Of a stretch of 64,000 nucleotides of DNA, positions 1 through 13,348 are shown piece by piece. The stretch comes from Pterobdella sp. o SKG-2022 (Eukaryota > Annelida > Clitellata > Hirudinida > Piscicolidae), in contig OZ038321.1 in NCBI GenBank assembly GCA_964035795.1, forward strand, positions 6,691,696-6,755,695, given 5' to 3'. A program made the position numbers and the translations under genes. The notes beneath the pieces are model-generated. The model saw only the letters and a list, made by a program, of their open reading frames with translations. It had not been told where the DNA came from and ran no database searches. The stretch's first letter is position 1. Every line of letters begins with the position of its first letter.

Positions 1-3000
1 CACAATTCTTCATAATCCATTTCAATTAACTTTCATTCTTAGACTATAACCAAAACTGTATCTATTAATATTTTGTTGATAACATGGTTAAAGTTTCAGT
101 CTACGAACAGTAAGATAAAACTAAACACAATGGCTCGAGTATTTCGAATATGGTAGCTCTGTGTTAAATATTTTTTTAAAAGATTTTGTAATATATGCAA
201 GAAATAGTAGGGTTGGATAAACACAAAAACAAAGTATTCTTTTCACCTAAATTAAGTATATTAGTTTGATTTTGCATCGGTGGTTGCCATTGTTGAAAAA
301 GTAGTGAACAAAGAGAAGTAACACATTATATACGATAATGGTTAAATAATAAAAGGAAAAAAAATGAACTCTAAAACTAATATTGAAGTATTAGAAATGA
401 AATTTGTTTAGCGTTTAATATGAAAAACGGAATAGTAATAAGAAAAAGAAGTTATTTTTATTCTTATTGAAAATTATGTACGAAATCTTGTTTTTGACTT
501 CTCAAAGCTGTTTGCACTATCTAGTTTTGCTCCAAGCCTCTTAGATTCCACTGCAAATAACCTATAAAATGCTATTGATCAGTCAATAAAATACAAGGTT
601 CAAAACAAGAAGACTTGTTCTAGAATTTGTGTTGATATGAAAAATCCAGATTAAAATGATTTTTTCATTAGATCTTTTTATTTAATTTATGTTTTTGGTT
701 TTTTCATGATAAAACTGTAGATGTGTGATTAATAACTAAGTAGCACCATTTTATCATTTTTTTGATCAAAATTTTGACCATAATTTAAAAAGAAAAAAAA
801 AGATATAATAAGAATAAAATCTAAAATGCTTTAACCAAAAAAAATTTTTTACCTCAAAAAGGATACAGAAATGCTATCTTTGAGACTGGAGTTTAATACC
901 AGCTTGTTTTGAGGTAGAAAACGGAAGATCCCAACTTTATTCAAATGGTTCATGTATATTAAAACTCAAAAAAATTAGTATATTTCCATGTAGTTTATTT
1001 TCCATTCAGTAATTGTTTTAAATATACTGAAACTCAAAACAAATTTTTAACTTAGTTTAGTTTATATTTAGTAATTGTTTATATGTATTAACACGCAAAG
1101 ATTTAATAAACTATTTTAAATAGTTTGCATTATATTTAATACTTCAAGAAGGCTGGATTTAGAATCTTCTAGGGTATATAAGAACTAAGAAAGATTTATT
1201 TGATAAACTGTGAGAGCAAAGTTGATATTAGTTTTGTAATAAAAATTTTAAATCAACTCACTTCAAATTACTCTAATTTATCAAAAAAAAAGTAGAAAAA
1301 CAAGAAAAGAAACTAAGATAGTTTATATTATTTATTTTGTTATGTTTTATCATTACTCAAAGGCTTATCTAACTTTATCAACTTGAATTTTTTTCTTACA
1401 AAAGTTTATCATATATCCTTGCAACTTGAACTATTATTATTTTGAATTTTTTCTTTAATTAACTAATATTTTTGCAAGAATGGCAACTCTCAATGAAGCA
1501 GAGGCCCGTTTTGTCTTATTCTTGTACCTCTTGGACTTATATACACATATATAAACGTGTGTATCATATGAGTATAAAAACACAAAATCTTTTATTATAT
1601 TTCTTCAAATAAAAATAAACATAAGAAGTTAAATTTAACTCATAAACTATGAATTTTCATTTGTAATCAATATAAACATCAAATACCTTAATAACCATTG
1701 TTGAAACTTATATGAAATCAATAGTATTAGACAAATAATCATTAAAGTTTACTTCAATACATTAATTTTTGAAAACACTTAAATTAATTTATCATCATGT
1801 TAGTTATAACGTTCATTAAGTTTCATATGTTACATGCCAAATGTCTTATAGAGAAAATTACAATGCAGTCACATCCAATAATGATGAAATATGTGCTGAT
1901 GGTTTTGAAGAAATCGAAAAGCTTCGCTCATTAATGAAAGTGTGGACTATCGTGTTCAATTTGACATAAATACATGTATTTATTGATAACTAAGTATACG
2001 TGCATATATTGATATTTATTGAGTAAAGTATTCGAATGCTCATTCGCTCAAAAGTGAAGACTGGAATTTTGAAGATACTAAAATTTGATATTATTAATGT
2101 TTTAAAATTTTTTAGAATATATAATTAGGCACATGAATGTTTTCAGTATGCATTGTATTGTTTATTTGTAGTCAATGTCATTTGTTTACGTCACTATATG
2201 TACAGCTGGTTCTGCTGCGAGCTCATGTTTATTCATGAACTCATTTATATTCATTAATTATATTCAAAAATTGGTTCATTAATATTATTTTTTTTATATT
2301 GTATTATTCTGTTTAATAATATTTTTTTTAATCACTGTACGTATTATCAAAGTCAACTTTCAAACCTTTTGCTTTTTGAAGTTTTCTATTATTTTCATCT
2401 CAGCAATTTATTCAAAGTAAATTCAGTCAAATAAAACAATTAGAAAAAGCAGAAGCACAAAAACCAATCCATACCATATTATTGTATATACTGGTAATAT
2501 TAGTATCCTCCACGATGCCTGAGAGGGGTTTTCAGAACTTAGATAGCTTATGTATTAGGTCTTTCATTAGACACCATTAAATGGTTCAATATCTTTCTAT
2601 ATAGTATAATTGTAAAATCTATAATCATCGTCTTATGCTCACTAAAAACTAACAGCCAAAAAAAAAAATTTTTAATTTTATCTTCATATTTTCTTTTATA
2701 GCGAAGAAGAGCTACAATGGACGTGTGTCATTTGGTTTTACGTGCTTTTAAAACCACTCTCAAATAGGAGATTACCCTGGCTTATCGATACTTTTTATTC
2801 ATATTTTTCGGAAATTAAAATTTTATTTATTTATTTTATTTTTATTTTTATTTTTTTTTCAATAAAAAAACTTGTCTTTTTTTCTAGTTATAATTTCTAA
2901 CCTATAATCAGCTTTTCGCAGTCACCACTCTACTGAAACTGCCATATTTAAAATATATTTAGACATTTTAAAAGCAGCCGACAATGGCGAGTTATTTCTA

Positions 3001-3120
3001 TGGATTCTGCAGGATCTATTGTCAGTTTTGGATCCGTTAGTTCATGATATAACTCTGAAAAAACTGCAAAAAGCTTTTGACTTTCGAAGTGCTGAGCTGA
3101 AATGTTTTACTAACTACTAA
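1..3120. other. AT-rich DNA, no gene recognised
   Basis: I see no convincing exon, RNA gene or mobile-element coding block here on either strand. The stretch is made of A/T runs and simple T-rich sequence, for example a (TTTAT)-like run near 2820-2865. Confidence 0.5.
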
Positions 3121-3124
3121 ACTA

Positions 3125-3350
3125 ACAGAACCATTATTATCGAATGTTGTGAAAGTGACAGCTATGATGCACTCACCTGTCGGTATGCCACAATGTTCTG
3201 TACTTGGACCATTGCTGTATACTTTTTTTACTGGTGAATTAGAAAAGTTAGTCACAAAGCATAACTTCAGCTTTCACTTGCAGAAGTTTCTCCAATTTCG
3301 AACATGGAAAATCGCTGGTAGCTTTATCTGGGGGCATTTATGATATTACA
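3125..3350 (+). pseudogene. Decayed LINE reverse-transcriptase fragment
   Basis: A 64-codon open stretch (3149-3343) contains GMPQCSVLGPLLYTFF, which matches the LINE reverse-transcriptase box usually written [13 protein letters not shown], with Gly changed to Cys. No YADD block or other RT motif follows in frame, so this is a short, dead fragment. The clade cannot be assigned. The reading frame on the opposite strand is a shadow. Confidence 0.55.
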
Positions 3351-6300
3351 GGTTGGATGGAAGCCAATTAATTGATCCATTCTATCTTTCAAAAGATTTT
3401 AAATGTTGTGAAGCATTCTGCCTAAGCAAAAATTAAAATTGACCAATCTTTTCTAGGCTTCAGATGCAGGAATATTTATGTTTTAATTGATTTCAATAGT
3501 TTCTATAGTATTCTTTGATGTATAATATTTATGTGTTTAGGAAATTCTTGAAGATTATGCCACTATAACGATCTTCGTAACCGTATTCTATTGATTAACG
3601 TACTTTTTTATCCAAATACCTTCATAATAAAGCAGTTTTATATATTTTTTTTGTGAATTTTTCATTTATGTAAATAAGTTTGTATTTTGGTGTAAGACTT
3701 TTTACAGAATGAAGTTTTGCAAAATTTTTTTATAAAAACATTCAAAATATCTAATAAATATATTATATCTGAATCGATTAAGAAATACTATAAACTTGTA
3801 TTTTTAGAAATGTATTAATTTCCATTTAGAGTTATGGCATATACATTTTAATTATATCTATTCATGAAAATTTTCAATTGTTTTCTCTAATATTGTTTTG
3901 TGGCATTTAAAATAATAGTTAATGAATTTCAATCACTTGACATTCATTTCCTAATGATATTCAATAAGCAAACGCATGTCATCTTGCTGATAGATATGAA
4001 TTAAAAATTTTATTTTTATTAATTATTTATTTATTCTTAATAATATTAACCTAAAAATCTTAGAAACTAAAGGCAATAATTTTAATATTTGAATTTATTG
4101 GTATTAAAGCAATGTCATATGGATATCAATATTAGGTTGCAAACATATTTATATATTTATTGTATTTTTATGTATCTATTTGATTACCATGCTTATGAAT
4201 GTATTGTTACTGTATTGATGTATATGTTTAACACCATTTATCTAATAGATAGATTAAATTTTTTCATTTAATATCTATATTTATTCATTCATTTACTATA
4301 TATTTTATATATTCATGTGAAATGCATATTTATATATTTTCTTTGTACGTAATACATTGTATCAAATACAAAAGCAATCAAATGTATGCACCGTTACGGC
4401 AACATATGCAAGGACATGGTAATTATCTTGCATCTAGAACATCCATTGATTTTTGGCCTTTCCTGGATAAATGCATTATTCTTAAAGACTGCGAATCTCT
4501 GAGATATTAAGGAAATAGTTTTACTATTTTTATGTTGCATTTTTTTTTTCAAATACATTTTTTATATTTAGTTATAATTTTTTGTTATAGTTGCCATTAT
4601 TTTATTTTATTTAGGGATTATTTTTGAAAGTAGCAATCTTATTCGTTTTTTTTATAACAGGATTGACTCTGAAAGCCAGCATTCAACTAACTAAACATCT
4701 AAAAAAATTTTTAAGCAAGCCATGCTTATTATCTTTATTTAACTTACTAATTAAAACTATTTTGTGGAATTTTCTAAAAAAATATATAGTACTATATTTT
4801 CATACCTATATTAACTACAAAGAAAAGATTTTATTTATAGTTAAAATAGCAAATCTCAATAAATAAGACTCTCAAATTATCGAAAATTTTTAAAATAATA
4901 AAAGCACCAAAACAGAATACAAAATTCACAAAAACTTTATTAGAATAGGAAAAAAAAAGATGGGAACTGAAATAGGATAATTTTGTTTGATGGAAAAAAA
5001 AGCCTTCGATAGATTGCAGTATTCCTGGAGTGATCTTATGTACAAGAATATATATAAAAATATATTAAGAAATATGAATAAGAAAATTTGTTGCCAGCAA
5101 ATTTATGATTTAAAAATAATTTTTTGCACAAAAAGAAATGTTCTTGTTTGAAGACAGATAGAAGACAAAAACTAAAACAAAATATGAAAAATTATTTTTT
5201 GGATACCTACAAAAAGAAAGCTTCTATTGACGGTAAATTCAACACCCAGGCCTTTCTCGCATTCAAAACGATGAGAAGTGAATATAAGGCAATGAACTTT
5301 AGGAGTTTTTGGGGTGAAATTATAATCAATAAATTTTCACTTTACAAATATGTCAAGTCATTTTTAAACATTATATTAAAAAACTGATTGATAATTATAG
5401 TTTTTAAAATTAATTTTATCTTCAAAAATTTTCATACTTGACGAATAAAACGAAAATGTATTGAAAAAAAATACATAAGGTAGCTATAAGAAATATAACA
5501 ATAATAATTATGGAATATTAAAAATGAGTTGATAGCAAAAACCTTCAAAGTATTTGTATTATTTTAAAATTTAAAGTTGAAATTCAAACCTGTATAGCAT
5601 AAAAATTTCCTTTGCAGATTACCTTTTATATCGTACAAGCTTCTGAGAAAAGCCAAAAAACAAATCAAGTAATAGATTCACAACCGATAGAAATTTTGGC
5701 ACAATGATTTGAAATTATAAGGTTGCAATGACTCACTATTGAAAAAACAAAGAATCTGAAGTTGAAAACATTTGTCACCATTATAGTTGGAAAGTGTGGT
5801 CCTCAGTACAACGCCTGGTTTTTATTTTTTTTAAGCTTCATAAAGATTTTTTGCAATCTGTTGACAAAATGTTAGATTTCTTTCAATAAACATCACTGAT
5901 TTTGTATCACATCACCGATTCCAGACAATCTTTTATATCAGCTTTCAAGGAATTAATGATTTGGAGCATATGAATTACTAGGGAATTTGCTTACCAGTTT
6001 TTGTTGCGACCGGTTTTGTAGGCAAAGTGACTAAAAGTTTTCCAACAATTAAGCACGTATCCAACATCTATAGTGACTTTTTACTGTGAAATCGTTTTCT
6101 TTTGAATTAAAAAAAAACCCAATTCACATCTTTTTCTAGCTTCTGCCCAACCTCTGCATATTAAATCTTCTCAAACATGAAAAAATTATTGAGTTTAATG
6201 AGCTTGTGAAAGCAAAAAAAATGTTTACTCTAAGAAGTAATTTATAGATCCGTGTTAAAATTTAACTTCCATTTTTTTGTGTGCTTGTAAACTTACCTAA

Positions 6301-8180
6301 TACCTTTGACCAAAATAATTTGAACGGTTTGTAAAATTTATAATCAATGGAGAAATTAGTTGGTCAACAAATTAAAAAAATAAATAAGCAAAATAACTAA
6401 ATACATGATAAAAATGCTAAAATAAAGGAATAACTTGAGGACTATTTAGCTCGAAACTTTTAGCAGTCAAAACTGTTCTATAAAACGCTCTAAAAAATAA
6501 CAAATCCATGACAGGTTTGTTGATATATGCCACATTGAATATTTCATTGTGAGTAATATGGCGCGGGTAACATGATATCGGTTCTTCTTTGCCTGTTTAA
6601 ATATCCTGATGTTCCATCGACCCATATGAGCTTGAGGCAGTAAGGTAGACTTCAAAGTATTGATTTTTAACGGTTAAAGCTATACTTTCGAAATTTTTCA
6701 ATAATATGAATGGTATGAAATAAGTGAATTTGATTGGACAAATTAATAAAATCATTGGTCTACTTCAAACGGGCTAGAATATTTTTAACAAAAGAAATGA
6801 TATTGAAAAAGATGTCGAAAATAGATTGGATGTTGGTGTTTATTGAGGGTTCAGTATTAAAAAAAAGACATGGTTATAAAAGAAAGTTTTTTTGTCAAAA
6901 TAAATTTCTATTTTGAACCGTAAAATACAAACTCTTTTGAGTAATAGGTTTATTTTGAAAAAGTGCTAGAAGAGTAAGAAAAATTAAATTTGGTCAGTCT
7001 AGGCTTTTGTAAAAGGCTCGGTATAAAATTCATAACCTGCTCAGTACTGATGAAGCACAATAATAATAATAACGATAATAATACACTAATAGTAATATAC
7101 CTCTTTTTTCTCCATTAATTTGAACCACTTCACAAACACTTCCTTTCACAAGGTCCGTCCACAGACTCGAACTAAATATATTTTGAGTTGTTTTTGCAGT
7201 TAAAAAATTAGATATCGTGAAGTAAAATGTGATAAAAAAGGCATAGGATAAAAAATCAGTAAAAGATAAAATTTAGTTAAGATACGAACAATTGAAAGAT
7301 GATTTGTTGGTGTAGTTGCCATTTGGCATAGAGTGAAACCATCGTTATGACCTAAGATGAGTCCTCATGAATACATTTGTGGCAATTTTTTCATCCAATA
7401 TTTTTTTATATTTTTTAAGGTAGTTAAGCGCAGTGGTCAAATGGGTCTTAAAGGCCAAGTATTTTTGGGATTAATATTATTTTGACTGGAGTTTCATTAT
7501 TGTTGTTATCAAACATTTAAACCTATTCAATTAACTATATAGTTATAAAATGGCGTATATAGAAGCGTTTCTCTTAGGGTCAAGTTAGTTTTTATATTAA
7601 TGGGTTTTTAGGTGAAGAGATTGGCGTGTTGTTAATAGTCGCATAAATACTTTGGTTAAAGTTTGTTAGGTCGGAATTGAGTGAAGAAAAGTGGATTTAT
7701 GATATTAATTGTTGGTTTGTTAATTATGTTTATTTAGTTTGAAGAAATATTGTTACTCCAGAAATTTTGTGGTGCAAGCATTTAAAACTGATGTGTCGAG
7801 ATATTATCACTAGCGACATAATTGCTTTTATATTTCTATCGACCGTAAGTTGGCGATAATCGTCTTACACAAGTTTCTGAGTATTTCATCTATATATAAA
7901 TATAACTGAATTTGACAATTTTTTCAAATCGATTTATGGAAGAACTTTAGTAAATTTGTTGAACAAAAAAAACAGCTTTAATTTTCGATAAGTTTAGCTT
8001 TATCATAAAAAATTAGCAAAAAAAAGTTATTTAGTAACTTTGATTATAAAGCAGTTTAAAAAAAGACTAAAAGTATTAATTTAGAGACAACTTATTTTCA
8101 ATGCTATTATTTCAATTTTAATTTATAACTTCGAAAAAAAATTTTCTGATGTAGAGAAATTTATCTTCATTCATCCCCTT
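3351..8180. other. AT-rich DNA with at most one LINE trace
   Basis: No gene is recognised. Near 4988-5075 (+) the translation contains MEKKAFDRLQYSWSDL, which recalls the AFDR motif of LINE reverse transcriptases, but one motif is weak evidence. Open stretches at 5124-5387 and 6734-6916 have no recognisable domain and have the Lys/Asn/Phe-rich composition expected by chance in AT-rich DNA. Confidence 0.35.
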
Positions 8181-8332
8181 TTTTGCTCTTCCCAAGTTCT
8201 TATTGTCTAATTTTTGCAACTTCATCAGTGTTGGGTTTCAGACACTTGTGTTCATCTGCAACTGTGAGTCATTGAAGCCATTTCTTACCGATTTAATTTT
8301 TCTTTTTTCCAGGCTCTCCCGTATTAATAGTT

Positions 8333-8830
8333 TCATTTGAAGAGATGTTTTATTTTTTCAATTATTGTTTTCAAGATCACTGGCTTATCCCAGTCAACTT
8401 TTCTCTGGGAACATTCTCGTGCGTGCTTGCTTATACCTGAAATTGTGTTTGAGTCCTTATTTGATGTTATATCTTCTTCATGTTGCTTAATTCGGGTCTT
8501 TATATTGACCCTTGTCTGCCCGATGTAACACTTTTCAAGATTGCACGAACATTTCAGTTTGTATATACTCTTTTGGTCCAATGTATTGTGTTTTGTTTTA
8601 CTTGCAGCACAAACAATCTTTCCTAGTTTGGCACCTGGAGAGGAATGGAAAGACACACTCTTATTGATAAATGCTTTTTGCAACTGTGGGATCATATGTG
8701 GGATGTAGGTTATTGAGACCCATGTGATATTTATTTTTTTGTCTTTTTTTTCTATTTTGGCTTTTTGTATACTTTTTGATTTTAATTGTAACCTGTTTAT
8801 ATTGTTGATTCTGATTTTACGGGTTTATAT
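8333..8830 (-). pseudogene. Penelope-like element, GIY-YIG endonuclease end
   Basis: Reading leftward from about 8830 the frame is open to a stop at 8333. It encodes the linker and GIY-YIG nuclease typical of the C-terminus of Penelope-like retroelements. The core is IYKLKCSCNLEKCYIGQTR, that is (I)Y-x9-YIGQT, followed by TRIKQHEEDI. It is preceded by ITYIPHMIPQLQKAF, which fits the PLE segment before the nuclease. The family uses this domain to nick the target for primed reverse transcription. The matching upstream PLE part lies at 11842-11963, so the element was split by the LINE at 8880-11840. The nuclease segment itself has no internal stop, but the whole element cannot be functional. Confidence 0.75.
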
Positions 8831-8879
8831 GTTCGGGCAATTTGGTGTAATTTTTTTTTGTTATAGCTATAACTTGTAA

Positions 8880-11840
8880 GCCCGGGATAAAGCTCTTTTG
8901 AGCACTCTTAGCCATATATTGGGGTTTTGGCTAGATTGAACGTTGATAACGGGTAGAGTGGAATGCAGGGCACCGCAGCTATAGATGCTCGGCCGATTCT
9001 TCTTCGCAGGTGCGGCACCGATCATCTTCACTTTTCCCCGTTAGATGTTGCCATCTTCGGAGTGGTGACTAGACCAGAATCGGATAAGATCGACGAGGTC
9101 TTTCTTTGACAGTTGGGAGTCTTCTTCAGGGTTGGGGTGGGAAACGGTGAGAGAACTGAGGTGGAGGTGAGTAGTTGGAAGGGATTTGCAGTTTCTGCAA
9201 ATAATGGCAAACCGGGTTTGTGGATCCAGTGAGGTGGTAGGTTGGGAAAAGCAGAACCTAGTTTGGCGATCATATCGAACCCCCAAAAATGTAGGAGTGG
9301 GGTTCGTCTTGAGTCTCAAACCCCCTACCGTGATCTTCAGACTCCAGGAGAATCCAGAAGCATTCATAGAGAGAAAAGCGACTTCTCACTTCGCCGTGTT
9401 GAGGGTTAGGTGGTTGTCAGAGGCCCATTGGTACACTTTGGCTGCGTCTGACTTTTATGTTGCCACTACCTCTTTTTTATTACTACCACTACATACCAGT
9501 GCCAAGTCGTCAGCATAACCAGAGACGTGGTGGACTCGAAAGAGTCTTGTAGGTCGTTTATATAAATGGTAAAGAGGAGAGGTGATAGCACGTACGGCAG
9601 CGTCCGGTGGTTCCGTTCAGCCTCACACGCACTGTTCGGTTAGTAAACCAGGCCTTGACCCACTCAACGAATCGAAGAGAAGCGCCAATATTCAGCATCT
9701 TTTAGAGGAGGTTTGCTCGCCACACTTGATCATACGCTTTGCTAAAGTCAAAAAATGCAGCAACTGAGCGCAGGCGTTGTTTGGTCTGGAACCCATCCAT
9801 AACGACTTGGGACAGCCGGAGACATTAATCAGCGGTGCAGCGGTCTTTGCGAAACCCGCCTACCAAAGGCTCAGAATCCCATTATCTTCAAGCCACTTTG
9901 ACATGCGGTTGACTATGATTCTCTCTATAGTTAAACTGATCGTTAATGTCAGGGCAATTGGACGGTAACTCTCGAGGAGTTGAGGATCCTTACCTTTCTT
10001 GTGGAACGAGATGATCTTCGCTGTGCACCAGGATTGGGGGCACCATTGAGTGGTCTAGCTGGTATTGAAAAGTTGTAGGAGGACGAGAAGTGCAGCAGGG
10101 GGCAATAGTTTTAGCATCTCTGGAGCAATCCCGTCCAGGCCAGCAGCTACCTTTGAATTGAGTTGATGGAGTGCACGGTGGAGCTCATCGAGAGTAAATG
10201 GGCACTCAAGCGATTGCCGGAGGAAGCTCTGTAGTCTACGAGTATCTCTTTGAAGCCCTCGTATGGTTTTCTGCTTGAATTATCAGTTTTACTCTCACTC
10301 ACCCTCGCATATTCGACCACGAAAGCTATTTCTTTGGCCTTGTCTGAGGCGTATTCACAGTTGTTATATTTCAGCGCCTTGTTCAACTCTTTTGAAGGCG
10401 GGCTGGATAGCGACTTCACCACTGCCCAGGTTTTCTTAGAGTTCTTGGTCTTCGAGATCTTTTGGAAGTGGCGATGCTAAGCGGTGCGCTTTGCCTCGGC
10501 TGTCTTCTCAGCTACTTCCTTGCGTTTTTAGAGGTAGGCCGGTATAGTGGCAGCGTTCAAGTCTCGGCGGAGTCGAATCCTTTTTCGGATGAGTGACTTA
10601 AGCTCTACATTCATCCACAGAACAATGTTTGGGCGAACAACTTCTTTGGGGATAGCTTCTTCCGCTGCTATTTTGAGGATATCGGCGAACGCGTTGAGAA
10701 GACTTTTTGGGAGCGCAGAGAAGTCAAGGTTCACGAAGGATAACTTCTACATACTTCCTCCAATCCCTTTTTTGGGAGTTAAAAGTCACTCGGCGTTTTT
10801 CCGGCTCAACTTTGAGCTCTCTTTCCATTTAACCAGCATCGAAAGGTGGTCGAAAGAGAGCTCGGCGAGAGGGGACCAGCTGCAGGATTCCGCAGTATAG
10901 GGATCCGCGATTGTTAAGCCTGGAGCGCTCAGCTTATTTCTGTTCCGGTGCTAAGAGTAGCGGGTTGGAGAGCCATCATTTAGAAGAATTTGGTCATTGT
11001 CTTCCAACTAGTCATATATGGAGTAAAGTCGGCCAGCACAAAAAGGACGTAGAGGTTGGGAAGCTGATTTTTACAAATAAGACAAATCTTTTTAGCGGCA
11101 GTTAGGGTTTGTATGATGGCGATATTTGTTGGGTGGTTTGCGCTTGGTTGGTCTGGTTGGGAATTGGATGGGATTTGGGGTGTGGTGGTCAACAATTGCT
11201 GGAAAGGTGAGGTTGCTTGGTTGGGGCAGTTGGGACAGGTCCAGTGTGGGGAACGGTCATATCGGTTTACTTTGGTGCAAGATCTGTGAGCCCAGCTGCC
11301 GCAAGAGTCACACTAAAGGGGAGTGTTATTGCGTCGAATGACTCTTGGGCAGATAGAGCATTTAGCCCCTTCAAGTGTGGTGGTTGATAAAGATGAGGGT
11401 GCACATAATGATGAAGAAATAGGTGGCAGTGAGGGTGGGATGGTAAATACAGAAGAGGTAAAAGAAAAAAGCCAAACCTGGTGCGGTGCGACCCAAGCAG
11501 GCCAAGCAGACAAAGCCTCGGACATCTATTTTAAATTTGGACAGGCCGGTGCAGGATTTGTGGAAACCCCGTGAGCAGGTGGTACAGATGATAGGAGTGT
11601 GGTCACAGCGAATGGTACAAAAGCACCACTGGCATTTGACTTTGTGGAGGCCAGGATTGCTCTCAATGTCGCCCGCCCTAAGAAGAAGTGATTGGAGATG
11701 CAGGGCGGGCAATGCAGCTCCGATCAGTAAAAAAGGGAAGGAAGCCTCTCACTGTGCGAGTCTGAGTGAAGTGATTTTGGATTCGCGGACCTCTTTTGGA
11801 GGGAGACCCTTCGCGGGACACCACGAGAAGGTTCCTTGAA
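8880..11840 (-). mobile_element. ingi/Vingi-like non-LTR retrotransposon (degraded)
   Basis: Reading leftward, I see a 2A-like motif and PHD-type zinc finger (11712-11371); a maturase-like linker (10734-10147) with MNVELKSLIRKRIRLRRDL; RT start PFTLDELHRALHQLNSKVAA and GLDGIAPEMLK near 10200-10090; SYRPIALTLTIS near 9985; GYADDLAL near 9515; and TFLGVRYDRQTRF near 9290. This domain order and the FLGVRYDR block fit ingi/Vingi-type LINEs with apurinic-type endonucleases. Several stops and frameshifts break the frame. The element is clearly richer in G and C than the flanking DNA. It is inserted in the same orientation within a Penelope-like element, pieces of which lie on both sides. Exact ends are approximate. 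Confidence 0.7.
11371..11712 (-). CDS. LINE N-terminus: 2A-like motif plus PHD-type zinc finger
   Basis: The open frame contains SLLLRAGDIESNPGL, an almost perfect copy of the ribosome-skipping 2A motif (D-I/V-E-x-N-P-G-P), except that the last Pro is Leu (CTC; a single transition from CCC). Next comes a C-x2-C...C-x2-C...H-x3-C...C-x2-C finger: CQWCFCTIRC, then CTTCSRGFHKSC, then FVCLAC. 2A sequences are known at the N-termini of several APE-type LINE proteins in animals and in trypanosome ingi/L1Tc. Loss of the final Pro should abolish skipping. The frame begins at a non-ATG codon after an upstream in-frame stop, so the true start is not clear. Confidence 0.6.
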   Translation of the reverse strand: MPALHLQSLLLRAGDIESNPGLHKVKCQWCFCTIRCDHTPIICTTCSRGFHKSCTGLSKFKIDVRGFVCLACLGRTAPGLAFFFYLFCIYHPTLTATYFFIIMCTLIFINHHT

Positions 11841-11841
11841 C

Positions 11842-12060
11842 TTTGTCCCACGGTAAACTGTTGTCGATAAATTTTCTTTGATGACTAATGTGTCCAAGAT
11901 TGGCATTCTGGAGTTCACTTCTATTTCACACTTAAAACTCAATTTTTCGTCTACTTCGTTCAAAATTATTAGGAACTCAGTGTGTGTATTATTCTTTTTG
12001 TTTTTTTTTGCATGAACCTGAATGTGTCGTCCATGCAGACCTTGAGGGCTCGAGATGCTT
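11842..12060 (-). pseudogene. Penelope-like element, segment between RT and GIY-YIG
   Basis: The translation includes LSFKCEIEVNSRMPILDTLV then TTVYRGTKF, matching the PLE region FTxEIExxxxLPFLDxLV...TSVYRKxT that follows the reverse transcriptase. Similarity stops near 11842, where the LINE insertion begins. The rest of this PLE continues at 8830-8333. The RT domain upstream (to the right) is not recognisable, so the element is 5'-truncated or decayed. Confidence 0.6.
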
Positions 12061-13348
12061 TGATATTTCTTTTATTTTTAATTTTCATTGCCTCATTCAT
12101 AGTATGGCTAATCTAGACTTGGCCAATGGTCACCATTAGGCTGAGGCCAATGGGTCCGGAGTCATGCGTGGTATAGTGCTTATTGTCGTATAGAAAGTCC
12201 GAAACAGTATTTATAATGTTATTTATGTTGGTAAAACCTTGATTTTTTAGATTTTGTTGAGAATTTTTCAATGTTTTTTACATATGAAAAAGCTTTCTAT
12301 CATTTTATAGAATTCATTTAATAGGTCAAAACGGTATTTATGGGTGATTTTGTTGGAGCGTTGAGTTTTCAGTGGACAGTCGTTTTTAGAAGCTTGGGTA
12401 TGATTTTGTGGAGAAAACATCTTTTCAAGAAAATAATCCGATTTTTCAATGAAGATAGTTTTATTTTTGTCGTTTCAATAGAATAATAGATTTGTGAAGA
12501 CCTTCCTAATTAATCAATATGTAACTTTTTAGAGACATCTTAAATTTACTTATAAATAATATTTGACAATTAACTAATAAAAACTGAATTAAATTTTTTC
12601 CAAAATAGGTATTTAATTTATACGCTTTTTCTAATTGAAAATTTTAGTTCTGCTTACGAAAAGCTTTGTTTGGTTAACCCAGGGCTTCTGACTTAATATA
12701 CTCTAATTAAAAAAATTTTTTTTTCGCTTTTTTATAATAGACTTTCCACGTGAAATGATGTAGCTGAAATGAAGTTTGACTTTTTCTAAACTTTTCTATA
12801 GATTTAAACCACTTCATGAATTTTTGTATTCTATATTCTTTTGTGAGTTCAACTTACGAACAGATTGTGGTTTTCAATTAATGAGCCTGTTTGGTTTAAG
12901 GTATCTATATTTTTATAATTTTGGTTTCAAAACTCTAGAATGGAATAAAAAGTTTTATTGTATGAATTTAAAACTTTAAAGAAAAAATACATTGTAAATG
13001 GAGACAATCGGGTTGAATTTGAAATAAAACTACAAAGCTTCTGTTATTTTATAATATAATATCTTTCTATAAGTCATTATTATCCAATATTTTTTGGTTT
13101 TGTCATCACAATTTTATGAATCTTATATACAATTTATTAAGATAGTGAACAGTGTTAAGACTTATGGTTTTCTGTAGTCACTTAATGCTGATATTATGAA
13201 ATACCATAAAGCTTTGCAACTTAATGAATTAAGGAAATTATAATAGAAATCGAAAAACGCTTGTCATGATAGAAAAAGAAGTAAAAGTAAATCCTGTACC
13301 AATGAAATGTTTTATAAAAAACTCAGTGAAGAACTAGTTAAAAATAAA
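12061..13348. other. Intergenic DNA between PLE and SLC22 3' end
   Basis: No gene is recognised. The region should include the 3' UTR of the SLC22-like gene, which ends at 13349 on the minus strand. It also holds one weak copy of the hammerhead-like repeat (12645-12680). The open stretch 12776-12979 has no recognisable domain. Confidence 0.4.
12645..12680 (+). repeat. Hammerhead-like PLE-associated repeat, weak copy L
   Basis: It contains CTTACGAAAAGCTTTG, the most conserved part of the dispersed repeat family; the flanks have decayed. It lies on the 5' side of the PLE at 8333-12060 and in opposite orientation to it, the same arrangement seen for copy C beside the second PLE. Confidence 0.4.

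Noticed and set aside
5124..5387. 87-codon frame rich in Lys
   Set aside because: No family resemblance, no splice context, and composition typical of random AT-rich frames.
13133..13138. AATAAA (minus strand) as the SLC22 polyadenylation signal
   Set aside because: The hexamer is expected often by chance at this AT content and sits about 210 bp from the stop without supporting signals.
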